A stretch of DNA of 64,000 nucleotides from Notospermus geniculatus (lineage: Eukaryota; Nemertea; Pilidiophora; Heteronemertea; Lineidae). How positions within the stretch are numbered: the stretch's first letter is position 1; each line of letters starts with the position of its first letter. Below the pieces are notes generated by a model, which saw only the letters and a program-made list of their open reading frames with translations, was not told the DNA's origin and made no database searches. A program made the translations under genes and the position numbers. This document shows positions 22,151 to 33,579 of this stretch, piece by piece. The DNA lies in contig NMRB01000416.1 of the NCBI GenBank assembly GCA_002633025.1, positions 112,044 to 176,043 on the forward strand, given 5' to 3'.

Positions 22151-23397
22151 GTTTGCCTGATAGGCCCCTACTGTCTTTTAGAGCCCATAGTGCCATATTT
22201 GGCACTTGGTTCTCAACTTAATATTTCGACTCAACACAAAGAATGGCAAGGCTGATGCACTGGCTGTTTGCCTTTCTTGGAAAGAAAGTTCAGAGCCAAA
22301 CCGCCCACGACTAAAACATGTTGATGCAAAGCTCCACAGTTGCAGATTGACTGTCTGGAAACAGGTTTAAATCTGCCAGCATCAAGCTTAGTGATTAAGT
22401 TGCTCCAACTCGAATTCATTATGAAACAACAAAACCATCAGCAAAGTAGGTCTTTAAGAGTCGTAAAAATAGGCGACTACATTAATGGTTTAATGTGTAG
22501 GCAAACAGTGACGGGAATAAGCTGATTCTGGAGGATTGGTAAATGGAGAGAATGGGTTTTTTAAGTGGAAAGAGGATTCCATCTTCTTTCTTTCTTTTTA
22601 TATCAGTGTTGCTAAGTAATTGAATAGGAAGACATCCAGTACGTTGCCCTTTGACCTCCTACGTCAATCACCTGACTGAACGAAAACCAAATAGTTACCA
22701 CTGACCATGTTTTCTAAAACCAAGTGCGGTATCCATCGTACAATTTCAAACAACGACACAAAATTGCACATTCACATCCTCACAGAATTCCTCAACTGCA
22801 ATTTTCTTTGACATATTTCGATGGTGTTGACAATGAAAACTGTAAAACTTGCACAATCTGACCTGTTTAGTTCACATTATAATCATCTTGATAATCTCCT
22901 AATCTGCTAATCCACTTTCCGAACAACACAACTCTTATACAATTCATGACTGAAAATATGCAATGCAAAAATGCAAAAGGCCTCTGTCCACTGAGGTCAA
23001 GCTGAAGACAAAACAAAAGTTCCAATACGACACTAAACCACCACAAAGATGTAGCCCTACTTTAACTATAGAGGAATCAAATTCTATTCAACTGATTGCC
23101 TAGGCCCTAATTTGGAGTTATTTTAAGAATCCATGAAGTCCACCACGAGACAGGTCTTCGCTCACCCTCTGTGAAGCAGAAAGTCTATATATTCAATTTG
23201 CAGAAAATTACCGGTATTGTCTATTTTAAACAGTTCATTAAATATTCTAACTTCAAAGCATTAGGTTGTTCAACTGGGTGTTAAAAAAGTCACTGGCGCA
23301 TATCCTGCTCTATCATGTACCGGTACCTGTTTTTTTCCGGCTGACACTTTTTTGACAAGTTTGAACAACTTTTTCATACCAGTGTCATACAGCCAAT
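22151..23397. other. Intronic, nothing recognised
   Basis: AT-rich, no exon with a coding match. A palindromic TACCGGTACC lies at about 23317. Confidence 0.35.
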
Positions 23398-23580
23398 ATA
23401 ATGGAACTTCCCTATAAGGACACCTTCTATACCAAAGATGATGTCCTCAATTGAGAGGTGTCCTGATTACAGAGGTCAAATTGGAAAGAAATGACCAATT
23501 TGCTACTGAACTTGTTCCCTTGTCAGAGGTGTCCTCCTGGCAGAGGCGTCCACTTCGAGAGGTCCACTTGTTCAGGGATG
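23398..23580. mobile_element. GTGGAACCTC / TTAAGGAC element, copy 2
   Basis: ATGGAACTTCCCTATAAGGA at the left and AGAGGTCCACTTG at the right, with CTCAATTGAGAGGTGTCCTG inside. Ends are diverged. Confidence 0.7.
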
Positions 23581-24400
23581 CTCCCCATCCATGGAGCTAT
23601 ACAATGAATTGGAAGTTCTAGTGGAGACAGGTACCCAATATGTCAACAGGTAAAGGGTTAAGAACCAGTCTGGATGTTTCGCATTTGCTCAGGGATGCTT
23701 CTCATCCATCAGAGCAATACAATGAATCAAAAGCTTTAGTGAAGACAGGAACCCAATATGTGAGCAAATAAAGGGTTAAGAACCAGTCTGCAGTTTGAGT
23801 TCACCGATCTCCCCAAAGCTATAACTGAGTAATGAACACCTGATGAAAACAGACTTTCATTAATTTATATCGCATAAAATTAACTAAGCATTAAATGAAC
23901 TTGCTCGGGGCGAGCATTTGACAATTTCAAGTTAATAGATGGTTGATTACTCTTTCATGTTAATAAGGTTGAGATGTTAAAAGGCATTCCATTAATTTGG
24001 TGTTTGTAGATGCCCAGAGACGGCAGAAACTGCAATCTTACGATGAAATGTGACCTCGAATGGGAGGAAAGGAAACGAGTAGTTAGCCTCTGGGGACCAG
24101 ATTGCAACTCAGGGTCTAGAAGGTCTGGGCTGCCATCTGTTGTTCACATTGAAAACTAACAGACACTGGGAACTTCTGTGCTAGCTCTTCGCCACATTGG
24201 TTGTTCCACACAATTTGATGTACTTGACATCTCTGATTTTGTTTTCAGTCTTGATTTAAGGGTAAACGGAATCATAAAAGCCCAAAACATGAGACCTAGG
24301 ACCAGAATCTGAAGGGTCGAGAGTGATGCTGCAGCCGTGGAGAAGGATCAAGGGGGTCAAGATGGTATGCTGTTGACAGCAGCCACTACCGTTTACTCAC

Positions 24401-24549
24401 CTCCCATAAAACCTTGAAATCTCGGCGTTCAATTCGTAGCAGTTCACAGTAATCTTGGGTTATCACAGTTGCGTTTCGTGGCGTGTTGTTTAAGATGGAT
24501 TCTCCGAATGACGTCCCTATTCCACCAGGGTGCATAGCGTGTAGGCATC
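24401..24549 (-). CDS. Epac: Epac CNB-A exon (phosphate-binding cassette), with apparent frameshift
   Basis: A 149-base exon with CTTTTAG acceptor and GTGAGT donor at 24395-24400. It begins in phase 0 with DAYTLCTL and continues, two bases out of frame, as [20 protein letters not shown]..., [18 protein letters not shown]. The FGE...L...PR.A cassette that holds cAMP ribose and phosphate in this domain is intact. Vertebrate Epac2 reads D-A-V-T-I-C-T-L directly followed by G-I-G-T. Here two extra bases lie near 24523-24526 between the Leu and Gly codons, and the literal frame stops at a TAG two codons later. Without them the exon is 49 codons, phase 0 at both ends. An assembly or sequencing indel is the simplest explanation. 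Confidence 0.93.
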
Positions 24550-24759
24550 CTAAAAGTAGAACCAAGTTAAGTAAAGTTAATAAGGTATGGATAACAGCAG
24601 TTCAAAGTAACCCCAAGAGTCACAGGGAGACTGAGAAGTCCCATTTGGTCATCGTGAATCTAGCATGCAATCTGAAAAGCAAAATGGCAACAGCCAAATA
24701 GCAGTGTGGTCTTTGAAATACTGCTACTGAATCTAAACCTGAGTGCCAAATTTGGCAAT

Positions 24760-24940
24760 ACAGTCGAACCTCTCTATTAAGGACACCTTCGGGACTGACA
24801 AATGCTGTCCTTAATTGAGAGGTGTCCTGATTACAGAGGTTGAAATGAATATTAATGACCAGTTTGGGACTGAACATTGGTGTCCTGATTAGAGAGGTGT
24901 CCTCCTGGCAGAGGTGTCCGTTAAGGGAGGTTCCACTGTA
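24760..24940. mobile_element. GTGGAACCTC / TTAAGGAC element, copy 3 (best preserved)
   Basis: Full inverted ends, ACAGTCGAACCTCTCTATTA at the left and GGGAGGTTCCACTGTA at the right, about 180 bases. Confidence 0.8.
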
Positions 24941-24992
24941 TCAACTTTATAGACAAAACTGGTTGAATTCAAAGTTGAGCAGGAGGAAACCG

Positions 24993-25133
24993 GGGGGCCA
25001 TATTTACGAAGCCTTCGCAACTTTGCGTTCACGCAAATCTATTGTTTGGCTGCACATGCCCTATTGTCCACTGACTGCCGTACAATAGATTTGCGTGAAC
25101 GCAAAGTTGCGACGGCTTCATATATATGGCCCC
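24993..25133. mobile_element. Palindromic MITE
   Basis: Arms of about 55 bases, GGGGCCATATTTACGAAGCC at the left, repeated inverted to the right end GCTTCATATATATGGCCCC. The interior CAACTTTGCGTTCACGCAAA also pairs. Confidence 0.88.
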
Positions 25134-25144
25134 TGCGCTGTCAA

Positions 25145-25262
25145 ACAGTTTAAACAGAGTCGCCATTTGTAACACATGAAGAGTGAGTCCGACCGGGGAT
25201 TGGACCCAGAACCTCAGAGGTGACAGCCGCCATCGTTTCCACTGCACCAAACTGACAGCCCA
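25145..25262 (-). mobile_element. SINE family 1, minus copy
   Basis: Reading on the minus strand: CAGTGGAAACGATGGCGGCT, CACCTCTGAGGTTCTGGGTC, then ATCCCCGGTCGGACTCACTC. It abuts the MITE at 24993-25133. Confidence 0.7.
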
Positions 25263-25744
25263 AACAGCCATCACACAGAAGCATGAAGTAACGTCTGAAT
25301 ATTGTTGAATCTTCTGTCAGATCGCCGTGGAAACGTGTCGGCGACTTTGACACATGAATTTGAGGCGAACAACATCTGATCAATACCCAGACAACACTTG
25401 ATGCTGGCAATACAAACAAAATTTCGCCTCAGGTTCTATCAGCAACATCGTACATTCAATAAAATACGAAATTGGAAATCTGGTGGTACAAGTCTCGTCA
25501 CTCAGGCAGACTGCGGGGTACAAGACCCATGATTGCTCTGGTAGCCAATGAAAGAAGATATGACTAGACTAAGACTGACTTTGACGTTGTTCAAGATCTG
25601 TTGAGCTATCCACGTGCCATCATCATCCCTACTGAGTCCCTTACAATGAAACCCTCGCCATGTTCCAGGTCTTACCGATACAATGTTGAGACACAGAGCA
25701 GAGTGCAGTGAGTTCTTAAACTTGGCTCAATATTGCCTCTTTCA

Positions 25745-25920
25745 TATTAGGTGATTTGCATGTAATGTAGGAGGAAACAGCAGTCCCTGGATCAAACTAT
25801 GCCACCGAAGAGAGTCGCTCTCGCAATCAAATGAGTATTGGATCCAATCAGGAATCAAACCCGGGATCTCAGACTTGACAGGTGCTTGATGTTTCCACTG
25901 CACCACTCTGGCAGCCCAAT
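25745..25920 (-). mobile_element. SINE family 1, minus copy
   Basis: On the minus strand it starts GGTGCAGTGGAAACATCAAG, carries GGGTTTGATTCC (B-box like) and ends near GTTTCCTCCTACATTACATG. Confidence 0.78.
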
Positions 25921-26033
25921 ATACAATGTTCAGTTCAGATGCGAAATTGAGTGTTGTTTTCTGAAGCTTTCTATCGTCGTCACTAGTATGTGAAAATCCA
26001 AAGAACAAGAAAGCACAAAAATTGACACACAAA

Positions 26034-26223
26034 ATGATAAATATCACGAAGTCAACTTCCAGAATCTTGCGAATTTTCGACCCCAACCGGGGTCTTCCTC
26101 AGGCACTTTTCAGTTGGAGACCAGTCTTTTCTGGTCTCTCCAACTGAAAATTGCTTGAGGAAGACCCCGGTTGGGGTCGAAAATTCACAAGATTCTGGAA
26201 GCTGACTTTGTGATATTTATCAC
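26034..26223. mobile_element. Long-armed foldback element
   Basis: Arms of about 80 bases, AATATCACGAAGTCAACTTC and its inverse GAAGCTGACTTTGTGATATT. The inner part has CGACCCCAACCGGGGTCTTC in both arms. The phrase CACTAGTATGTGAAA lies on each side (about 25981 and 26221), so it may mark the target or a larger unit. Confidence 0.8.
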
Positions 26224-26534
26224 TAGTATGTGAAAGCCATCATAGCTAACCACGCTAACATGCCGAGAGACGTATGTTCTTTTTCCTCTATCAATCACTT
26301 AATCAGAATATGAATAATTGATTAAGATTGAAATTAATTACAATAATTGGAAAAGAAAATTACTCCACAGAGTCATGTAACATGCAAAACTCGAACGAAT
26401 GCCAGTACATCAACTGTATGCAAATTGTCAGCCATAGCTTGTGACAGGAAGAAGTTCTCGTCTACATCAAATGGTATTGACTCTTAGATATAGGGTACTA
26501 ACAGATGAAACAAAGCTTTCAACCATCCCTTCCA

Positions 26535-26808
26535 ATGATGATAAACAAGAGGCCTGTTGGCCATGTACTCAGCTGATCGTAACAAGAGGCCTGTTGGACA
26601 TGAGCTCAGCTGATGGTAACAAGAGACCTGTTAACTGTGCACTTAGCTGCTGATAACAAGAGGTCTGTTGGTCATGAACTCAGCTGATGATAACAAGGCC
26701 TGTTGGACATGTACTCAGCTGATGGTAACAAGAGGTCTCTTGGCCATGTATTCAGCTGATGATAACAAGAGGCTTGTGAGACATGTGCTCAGCTGATGAT
26801 GACAGGGG
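26535..26808. repeat. Minisatellite, about 41-base unit
   Basis: Six to seven copies of AACAAGAGGCCTGTTGGACA followed by TGTACTCAGCTGATG. Confidence 0.9.
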
Positions 26809-27817
26809 TCTATGAGCTAAGGTATCTGCCAATGATGAGAGACATTGACTGAGCCTGGTCAAGAGACTGGACTTCATCAAGTGGATCTGACAAAGAAAGT
26901 CGAGGGAACGGCTTAGAACGCGCAAAAATATGAGGGTTGTGATATCATTAGGGAGGGCACCTACCAGAAGTATTAGATAGGACAGTCTAAATACGAGGCA
27001 AGGAATAGAACAAACTCTAACAAGAAACTCATCAAGATTGTCCACGAGTCAGACAGTGATGTTAAAAGAAATATCGGGAAAATCGACGAGAAGAAAAAGC
27101 ACGGTTACCTGCATCCAGAAACTCATCAATGCTAGTCACAGAAACGTGTTGTCGGAATCCCAATGAAGCTATGTCATGTCAGATGATGCCAGGCATTGAT
27201 ATCGGGGATACCGTACCTCAATGACGTTAGTTGTCAGGGGAAACACACACCATGTGAAAAACTCCCAAGCGTATAAGAACCGAGGTATACCCATCGTGCC
27301 CATATTTGGCACTGTAGCACATTAGCGTAGATACTGGGAGTGACGTTTTTCGTCATAAATGCAAATTTGCGTACAAAAGAATAACAATTATATCCTATTC
27401 CGTTAGCAGAGGTAATAAAGGTATGATGGCGCCAGAAAAATATCCTGTGGCAAATGTATTGTGTTTCAACTTCTGAAAGATAAACCAAAACGTAGGCGTG
27501 CGGTTGTGGTTCCGATTAAAGAAGAACAATGTTTTATGTGTTCACTAATAGACACGCATATTGCTGTAGTTTTTCTTCTATGGATGAAACGAACAGGAGG
27601 AATTATTGATGACTCTGTCATCTGCGTCTTCAGGATACGGTGGGATCATATGCATGATGTCGACTCCGTTAGAACGGCAGGGATATCCCCAATTGTTGAG
27701 CCGCAGTTAGTGGATTGAGTAGTGAGGAAGGAGAGATACACCCTCATAACTTCAACCTCAAACGTGTGGTGAAAGAGTCGTCAACAGTACAGAGTTTACT
27801 CCTACAGTTCGAGTTAA

Positions 27818-28250
27818 TGAGTATAGTGGAATGTCCCTTTGGGGATAGCTCTGCCTGGAGGCCACCTCCATATCAAGGACACCATGCTCAACCTTGAATT
27901 TGTAGTTTCCATGCAATCTAGCCCCAGAGGTCAACTGCTTCATGGGTTCGGGATCACATGAGATTTTGATCAGTACGCTCCGACGTCAAGAGTGCCTCTG
28001 TAGGCCTACATCAGAACACCTCTCAATTGAGGACATCTCTCAATTAAAGGGCCTCTAGAGGCAGCCCAGCATGGCTGGGGAAAACCCCGGGGAAAACCCA
28101 GGTTCAATACCTCGTACTGGTGATTAACGTTAAAGTGGCGCCGCCTAGCTGAAGAACCGGTACTGATAGTAGCCTAATGGCGAGCTGCCTCTAGAGGCCC
28201 TTTAAGGACACTTCTCTAGAGTGTCCTCAAGATGTTCCACTATGCTAATG
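27818..28250. mobile_element. GTGGAACCTC / TTAAGGAC element, copy 4, interrupted
   Basis: Left end TATAGTGGAATGTCCCTTTG, right end GATGTTCCACTATGC. The CTCTCAATTAAGGACA motif typical of the family is split by the insertion at 28048-28201. Confidence 0.75.
28048..28201. mobile_element. TTAA-target MITE inserted in copy 4
   Basis: 154 bases with inverted ends AGGGCCTCTAGAGGCAGC and GCTGCCTCTAGAGGCCCT, flanked by TTAA at 28044-28047 and 28202-28205. TTAA duplication is the piggyBac-type signature. Confidence 0.88.
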
Positions 28251-28680
28251 CTTGAACCTGTCATTTCTCTAGGCTGAGACTTGAACAATCTGACAATCAC
28301 AATATCCTTGAGCTATTGAAGACACACCAGAGTTGAATGACAAAACCTACTCTACACGAGCTCAAGTTATTGAAGACATCAGCTGGTTTCAGCTAGCTTC
28401 AGTCATAAAAAGCTGCATTGTGGGAACTTGGTGTGCAATAAAAGCCAAACACAGAGTGAATTTTGATCCATTTTGCAACTCAGCACTTCAGATGGTATGC
28501 AACACCACGCAACACCAAAACCTTCAATTGCTCGTCAGCTAAAAAATCCATCTGCATAGAAAGGCAATTGATGGAACTGAAAACTCATTTTTCTAAACTG
28601 GCAGATCATTGGCACCTGACGGCGTAAATCTCTCCTGGGGAATTGGTATCTGAAATTTGATGAGCTAACACTGACACGCG

Positions 28681-29198
28681 TATCAGATATGTATTCGTCT
28701 CATCTTGAATTTCCATAGAGAGTTAGGGTGGATATGACTGAAGGACACCCACGTTGGGAGATAGGAAGACGATACCAAACTTACAACCGTTTTTTTCTCA
28801 AACAGGGAGGCTCAAAAAACGAAGAGGAATTAAGTTACATTCCCGAGTATTTCAAATGATTCTGAATAAGCTCAACAGCTAAGCTGAATTCTTTTCTTCT
28901 CACAAGCACATAAAGTCAAACAATTAAACCTTCTGTGACGTATCAGATAAGTATTCGTCTCATCTTGAATTTCCATAGAGAGTTAGGGTGGATATGACTG
29001 AAGGACACCCACGTTCGGAGATAGGAAGACAACACCTAACTTACGACTGTTTTTTTCCTCACAAAGGGAGGCTCAAAAAACGATGAGGAATTCAGTTACA
29101 TTCCTGAGAATTTCAAATGATTCTGAATAAGCTCAACAGCTAAGCTGAATCCTTTTCTTCTCACAAGCACATAAAGTCAAACAATTAAACCTTCTGTG
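28681..29198. repeat. Tandem duplication of a ~260-base unit
   Basis: TATCAGATATGTATTCGTCT at 28681 and TATCAGATAAGTATTCGTCT at 28941. The whole 260 bases, to TTAAACCTTCTGTG, is repeated with few differences, so this is a young duplication. Confidence 0.92.
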
Positions 29199-29514
29199 GT
29201 ACACATCAGTCATGAGTCCAACACCCACACAACAAACTAACACAAAAATCTAACGAACGCGGCCTTCTTGAGGCGTTGGTCGGTAATACAATTAACTTCC
29301 ATTATCCAATCTATATCATTGGTAACACATCAGCACTTTTCATAGTTTTCGCTCCTCAAGATTGACAAGTTGGAAAAGGTGAGAGTGACGGCAACTGAAG
29401 TGTGGTGCTGCCCCCTGTTGGAGTTGTGGCACATCAGAAGAAATCAGCACTGAGGGAGTAGTGTCCAGTTCTTCAAAAATAACATTCCTTCATCTTCATC
29501 AGACATCTTTATCT

Positions 29515-29625
29515 CTGGGTCAAAGGTCAAGGTCTCAAAAGGTCAAAGTAAAGGTCAAGTTATCAAGGTTAAACTAAAGGTCAGGTTCTCAAGGTCAAAG
29601 TAAAGGTCAAGGTCTCAGGGTCAAT
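29515..29625. repeat. AGGTCA-rich short tandem repeat
   Basis: At least six AAAGGTCAAG-type units in about 110 bases. One segment reads GGGTCAAAGGTCAAGG, a direct repeat of two half-sites with one-base spacing. Confidence 0.75.
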
Positions 29626-29647
29626 CATCGACTTATCACAACCTTAC

Positions 29648-29736
29648 CTCTACATTCCCAGTTTCTGACACATGGACACTGACGGCCCCGGACAAGATGG
29701 TGTACCAGTTAGTCCCAAGATCTCCCTGCCGGAACA
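29648..29736 (-). CDS. Epac: Epac CNB-A exon
   Basis: An 89-base exon. It starts with TG, which with the T ending exon 63789-63931 makes a Leu codon. It then reads FRQGDLGTNWYTILSGAVSV and HVSETGNVE, ending in phase 0 before GTAAGG. This is the beta-roll of the first cyclic-nucleotide-binding domain; FRQGD-x-GTNWY is nearly invariant in Epac2. The acceptor is CTCTTTTCAG. It is separated by 34 kb from the upstream exon and 5 kb from the downstream one. Confidence 0.95.
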
Positions 29737-30216
29737 CTGAAAAGAGAAAGAAATCGGTGCTGTTTTGAAAATGCCCAGCATGGAATGATGACAAGAAATT
29801 TTCTTGAAGAGAACGTCAGGAACATCTGTAAATGAGACCAGGGCAGAACAATATACATGTACAACATCACCTGCGACAGCTACGATATGACATTATCTGA
29901 CCTTTACATTGACGACTGAATACGGCATTTAGAAGACATCAATGTCTTCAGAGCTTTGGGCGACTTCCCACAGGATCAGGACATCAAGAAGATACCAGCA
30001 TGGTAGAGAGTCCCTCAAGGCGGTATGAAAGTGTAGAAAGGATACTGTGTTGGCATTCCTCTTAATCACGAGTTTGCTTGAAATCTGGGGTCCCACCTGC
30101 CTCCAGGTGCCCAAACCATCCACCGGACTGACAGGGTGGTAAACATTCCCCGATCAGGGACATGCAAAATGCAGAGCACCAGTATTTTTCTTAATTATGA
30201 GGTCATTTGAAGTCCA

Positions 30217-30397
30217 GGGCCCGGTTGCACCAAAGGTCGTAGGTGCTGTCTTAAAGTTAAGAACAAAAATGGGTTGCACCATCGCTATCTTAGGACATCG
30301 CCCTAACGTTCTTCCCTATACAGTTAAGACATGTCTTAGGGGTTGTCCCAAATTCCATATCTTACGATAAGAACTTAAGTTTGGTGCAACCGGGCCC
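30217..30397. mobile_element. MITE with GGGCCCGGTTGCACCAAA ends
   Basis: The left end GGGCCCGGTTGCACCAAAGG is inverted at TTTGGTGCAACCGGGCCC. The interior carries CTTAAGTT- and CTTAAC-type words that also pair in part. Confidence 0.85.
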
Positions 30398-30479
30398 AGA
30401 TCATCACGTATCACCTGATACCCACACCATCCCCCACTCCCACACCATCCCCCACTCACAATGTCTAACAGTCCCCCAC

Positions 30480-30705
30480 AGGGACATGCAGCATGCTGAG
30501 GGATTATAGTATTCTCCTTTAGGCCTAGAAGTCTGAGTTGGGAGCTGTAATGTAGGAGGAAACTGGCGCTCCGGAGGAAACCTCTGCTGTCAGAGAGAGT
30601 CATCCTGTTTATCACATGAGTAGGCTTACCAGATCAGACCAGGAATCAAACCCGCGACCTCAGAGGTGATAGGGAATAGATGTTTCCACTGCACCACTTT
30701 GACAG
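30480..30705 (-). mobile_element. SINE family 1, longest minus copy
   Basis: On the minus strand: AGTGGTGCAGTGGAAACATC, CACCTCTGAGGTCGCGGGTT with the B-box-like GGGTTTGATTCC, GACAGCAGAGGTTTCCTCCG and GTTTCCTCCTACATTACAGC. Confidence 0.8.
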
Positions 30706-31081
30706 CACTTGGCTATCGCTCTCTCCTCATGACCTCATGAGGTCATTTGAAGGCAGAGTTTCCACCAACCTCCCGATTCCCAAACCAGCATCCACGGCCG
30801 CCATTTCATGTTCCACATGGGTCAAGGAAGTCGTCCATCACGCGTTCACTCTCACACGAAATTAACGCATTAATTACATCGATCATTAGATGAAGGTTAC
30901 AAGTTTTCATTGTGCAGTCACGCAGCGTTTGGCGGTTTACACCCAACGCCGACTGCAACCTTAGCAATACATCATAAATTTCCCTCTGAATGCAATATTT
31001 CAAGATCAATATCACCATATAGTGTGGGGCCGTGGAACATTGACATCGCTCAAGGCACTGACAGGAGACAGCAATGTCCAA

Positions 31082-32432
31082 ATGTATGAAAATGAAACTG
31101 CATATTGTTCAGCTCCAGCCAGGGTTTTTTACACGACCATGAGCTAGGTCAAGGTTGAGTTCTTATATCAAGGGGCAAAAGTAACCGGAACGCTTCAATA
31201 AGACTGTCTTGGACTGCTGTCCCTTGTTACTGCTCTACATAACATCACTGGTCTCCTTGTGAATACTCCTCCCCCCCCAAAAAAACTCCTCAATGACCTT
31301 GCCACTTCTTTCTTTTAATCAATTAACCATCCTCTTCCATCACGGCCAAGGTCAGAAAAAATCTCATCATCTCACTAAGGATGATCTAATAACGTCTGGC
31401 ATTACGGGAGTCTTGAGTGACAAGTATGAGAAGACTGGTCAAGCCAGTAGCTCATTAATTAATCAGAATTAATTGAAAGTGACTTCTGTGTAATGCACAT
31501 GGTTGGCAGTTTATAACTGAACAACAAGTCGGTTGTGATTCGTTCAAGGTCCCACTTCATTTTGCTGCCTACTGGTTAAGCCCCTTCCACACTATGCAAC
31601 GTGACTCGTTATGACGGGATTATTCTGTTGCGTGGTGAAGTGTGGATACCTTTGCAACTGGTCAGCAGCAGTAGCACGACTCGGTCGCCGGTGACTGAAC
31701 GTGTTGAGTCTCCAGCAAGGAGGAGGGTAGGCCTAGAGGAGTGGACGTATGCCAAATTCTCCTTGGAATGCAACAATGGGCTACAACTTGTTGCATAGCA
31801 AGGAACCCCTGGTCGTATGAGTCAGTTGCAAATCTCCCACCATGACAAGACGATCACATCACAATGAGTTGCACAAGTGTGGACATGTCCTTAGACGTTC
31901 AACAAAGTCGTACCAAGAGACACTCCGCCTCTTCTTTGCCATCAAAATGATGTTCAGCATTCTGCACAGAGACAGGCATCTCCAAATAAACATCGCAAAT
32001 TCCCAACAAACAATACACTTCACAGGCCAAATTAATTGCCAACAGTTAAGCACTGAGTTTCTCCCATGATTAGATGCAGTAATTATGTTCAAAATTGCTG
32101 AGGGCTGCACAAACGCCCTTGACACAGTTTTTCACAGAGTCAAAGTCATACAAAATTTGTGTCCTACTGACAGAATCAATACCTCCTCCATCACCGGGTA
32201 CTCTGAATGGCCGCGTCGCCCATCATACCAACATATTCTAAGGTTGGCTGCTGTACATTGCTATATTTTATTTCTTTAGGAAATATTGGCTCATTTTTCA
32301 GAGTCAATCACAGACACTCCGTCTCAGACGCAGCCGTTGTCAACTTCATCTCATTTATCACCAGGAAATGAACTAAACCAGCCGAGCTGATAAACTGATT
32401 GGCGGCAAATTCACATGGAACTGTAAAACTTC
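31082..32432. other. Intronic, nothing recognised
   Basis: No exon match. Only short frames, none with family motifs. Confidence 0.35.
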
Positions 32433-32712
32433 AACTCTTTCCAAAGGATGACCTTGACTTTACCACTGACCTTGACTCTGTTCATCCATGACCTTGACGT
32501 AACTCTTTCCAAAGGATTACCTTGACCTTTACCAGAGTGACCTTGACATTTTTACCAATGACCTTTGACTGAACTCTTTCCAAAGGATAACCTTGACCTT
32601 AACCAGTGACCTTGACTTTGTTCACCAATGACCTTGACTTACAATTGTTTCCAAAGGATGACCTTTACCTTTACCAATGACCTTGAACTTACTCATGAAT
32701 GACCTTGACCCT
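32433..32712. repeat. Minisatellite, ~70-base unit, dense in TGACCTTGA
   Basis: Units begin with TCTTTCCAAAGGAT-like phrases at about 32433, 32502, 32572 and 32643. The exact nonamer TGACCTTGA (inverse TCAAGGTCA) occurs eight times, with several one-base variants. Confidence 0.88.
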
Positions 32713-33523
32713 GGCTCTCTAATACGATTCATTTCACCACAGAAGCTTTGAATGATAGAGGTCAACAAAGAACTATACATTGAACACAATATTGATTTTG
32801 TGAGGTCTGTGATCTTGTATGAGGTTTCCTAAAGGAATTCTTTACAAGTTGAACTTCAAACAGGTCTGATCAGTATCTCTACTGTCATGATGAGACGACT
32901 CTCAATTATCATGTTTTTTGAAGGGTTAATCTAATATTTTATGCACACATGATCACAATAACAAAAGTGAAAGCTTTAATAGCCACTTTGGTAACTCGGC
33001 CTGAATCAATATCACCAGAAAATAATACGTTATTTAACGAGCCAGATTGACCTTTATGAAATGTCACAACATATTGAACTCATTATGTTTTTATTGATAC
33101 ATTAGTTAACTGATGGCTATGTAAATCCACGATCATTTCACCAACACTGCCCTGTATGCCGGGATGAATAAACTGAACATTTCATGTGTTGACCAACACA
33201 GGATGGCAGAATTGCCCATGGAAACTTCCATGCCTTGTCGGACCTGATGGATAACTCTGATATGATGCAGGAGTCCCTATGCTCGGACTAACACCCCCAA
33301 ACTCAACTAACGTATCATTTTCAAGAACAGTTGGTTTGAGGGCAATATCACTGAATAACTGAATGAGGACCCCGGATCCTTCATCTTGTGGTAATCCATG
33401 GTTCACATCACTCCTCCCAATATCACCAAACAGCGGGTTATCCTTTAGACTGGTACCCAGTCTTCTGGGCAGCTTGCATTCGAAGACCGGTGAAACCAAA
33501 TGATCTGAGCCGGAATTCCGGCT

Positions 33524-33579
33524 CATGACGTCATTCTACAGCATTCTGCAGCAATGCATTCTCCCGAACTAAATATAGA
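33524..33579 (-). promoter_or_regulatory. Candidate alternative promoter: CRE and TATA-like box
   Basis: A full palindromic CRE, TGACGTCA, lies at 33526-33533. On the minus strand a CTATATTTA box lies about 45 bases upstream of it, near 33570-33579. An ATG at 33526-33524 follows on the same strand and opens a 114-codon frame of no recognised family. Position in the intron before the 29.7-kb Epac exon makes an internal promoter conceivable. Speculative. Confidence 0.2.

Noticed and set aside
33182-33526. 114-codon minus-strand frame after the CRE as a new gene
   Set aside because: No family match and no convincing donor. Mentioned only as part of a speculative promoter.
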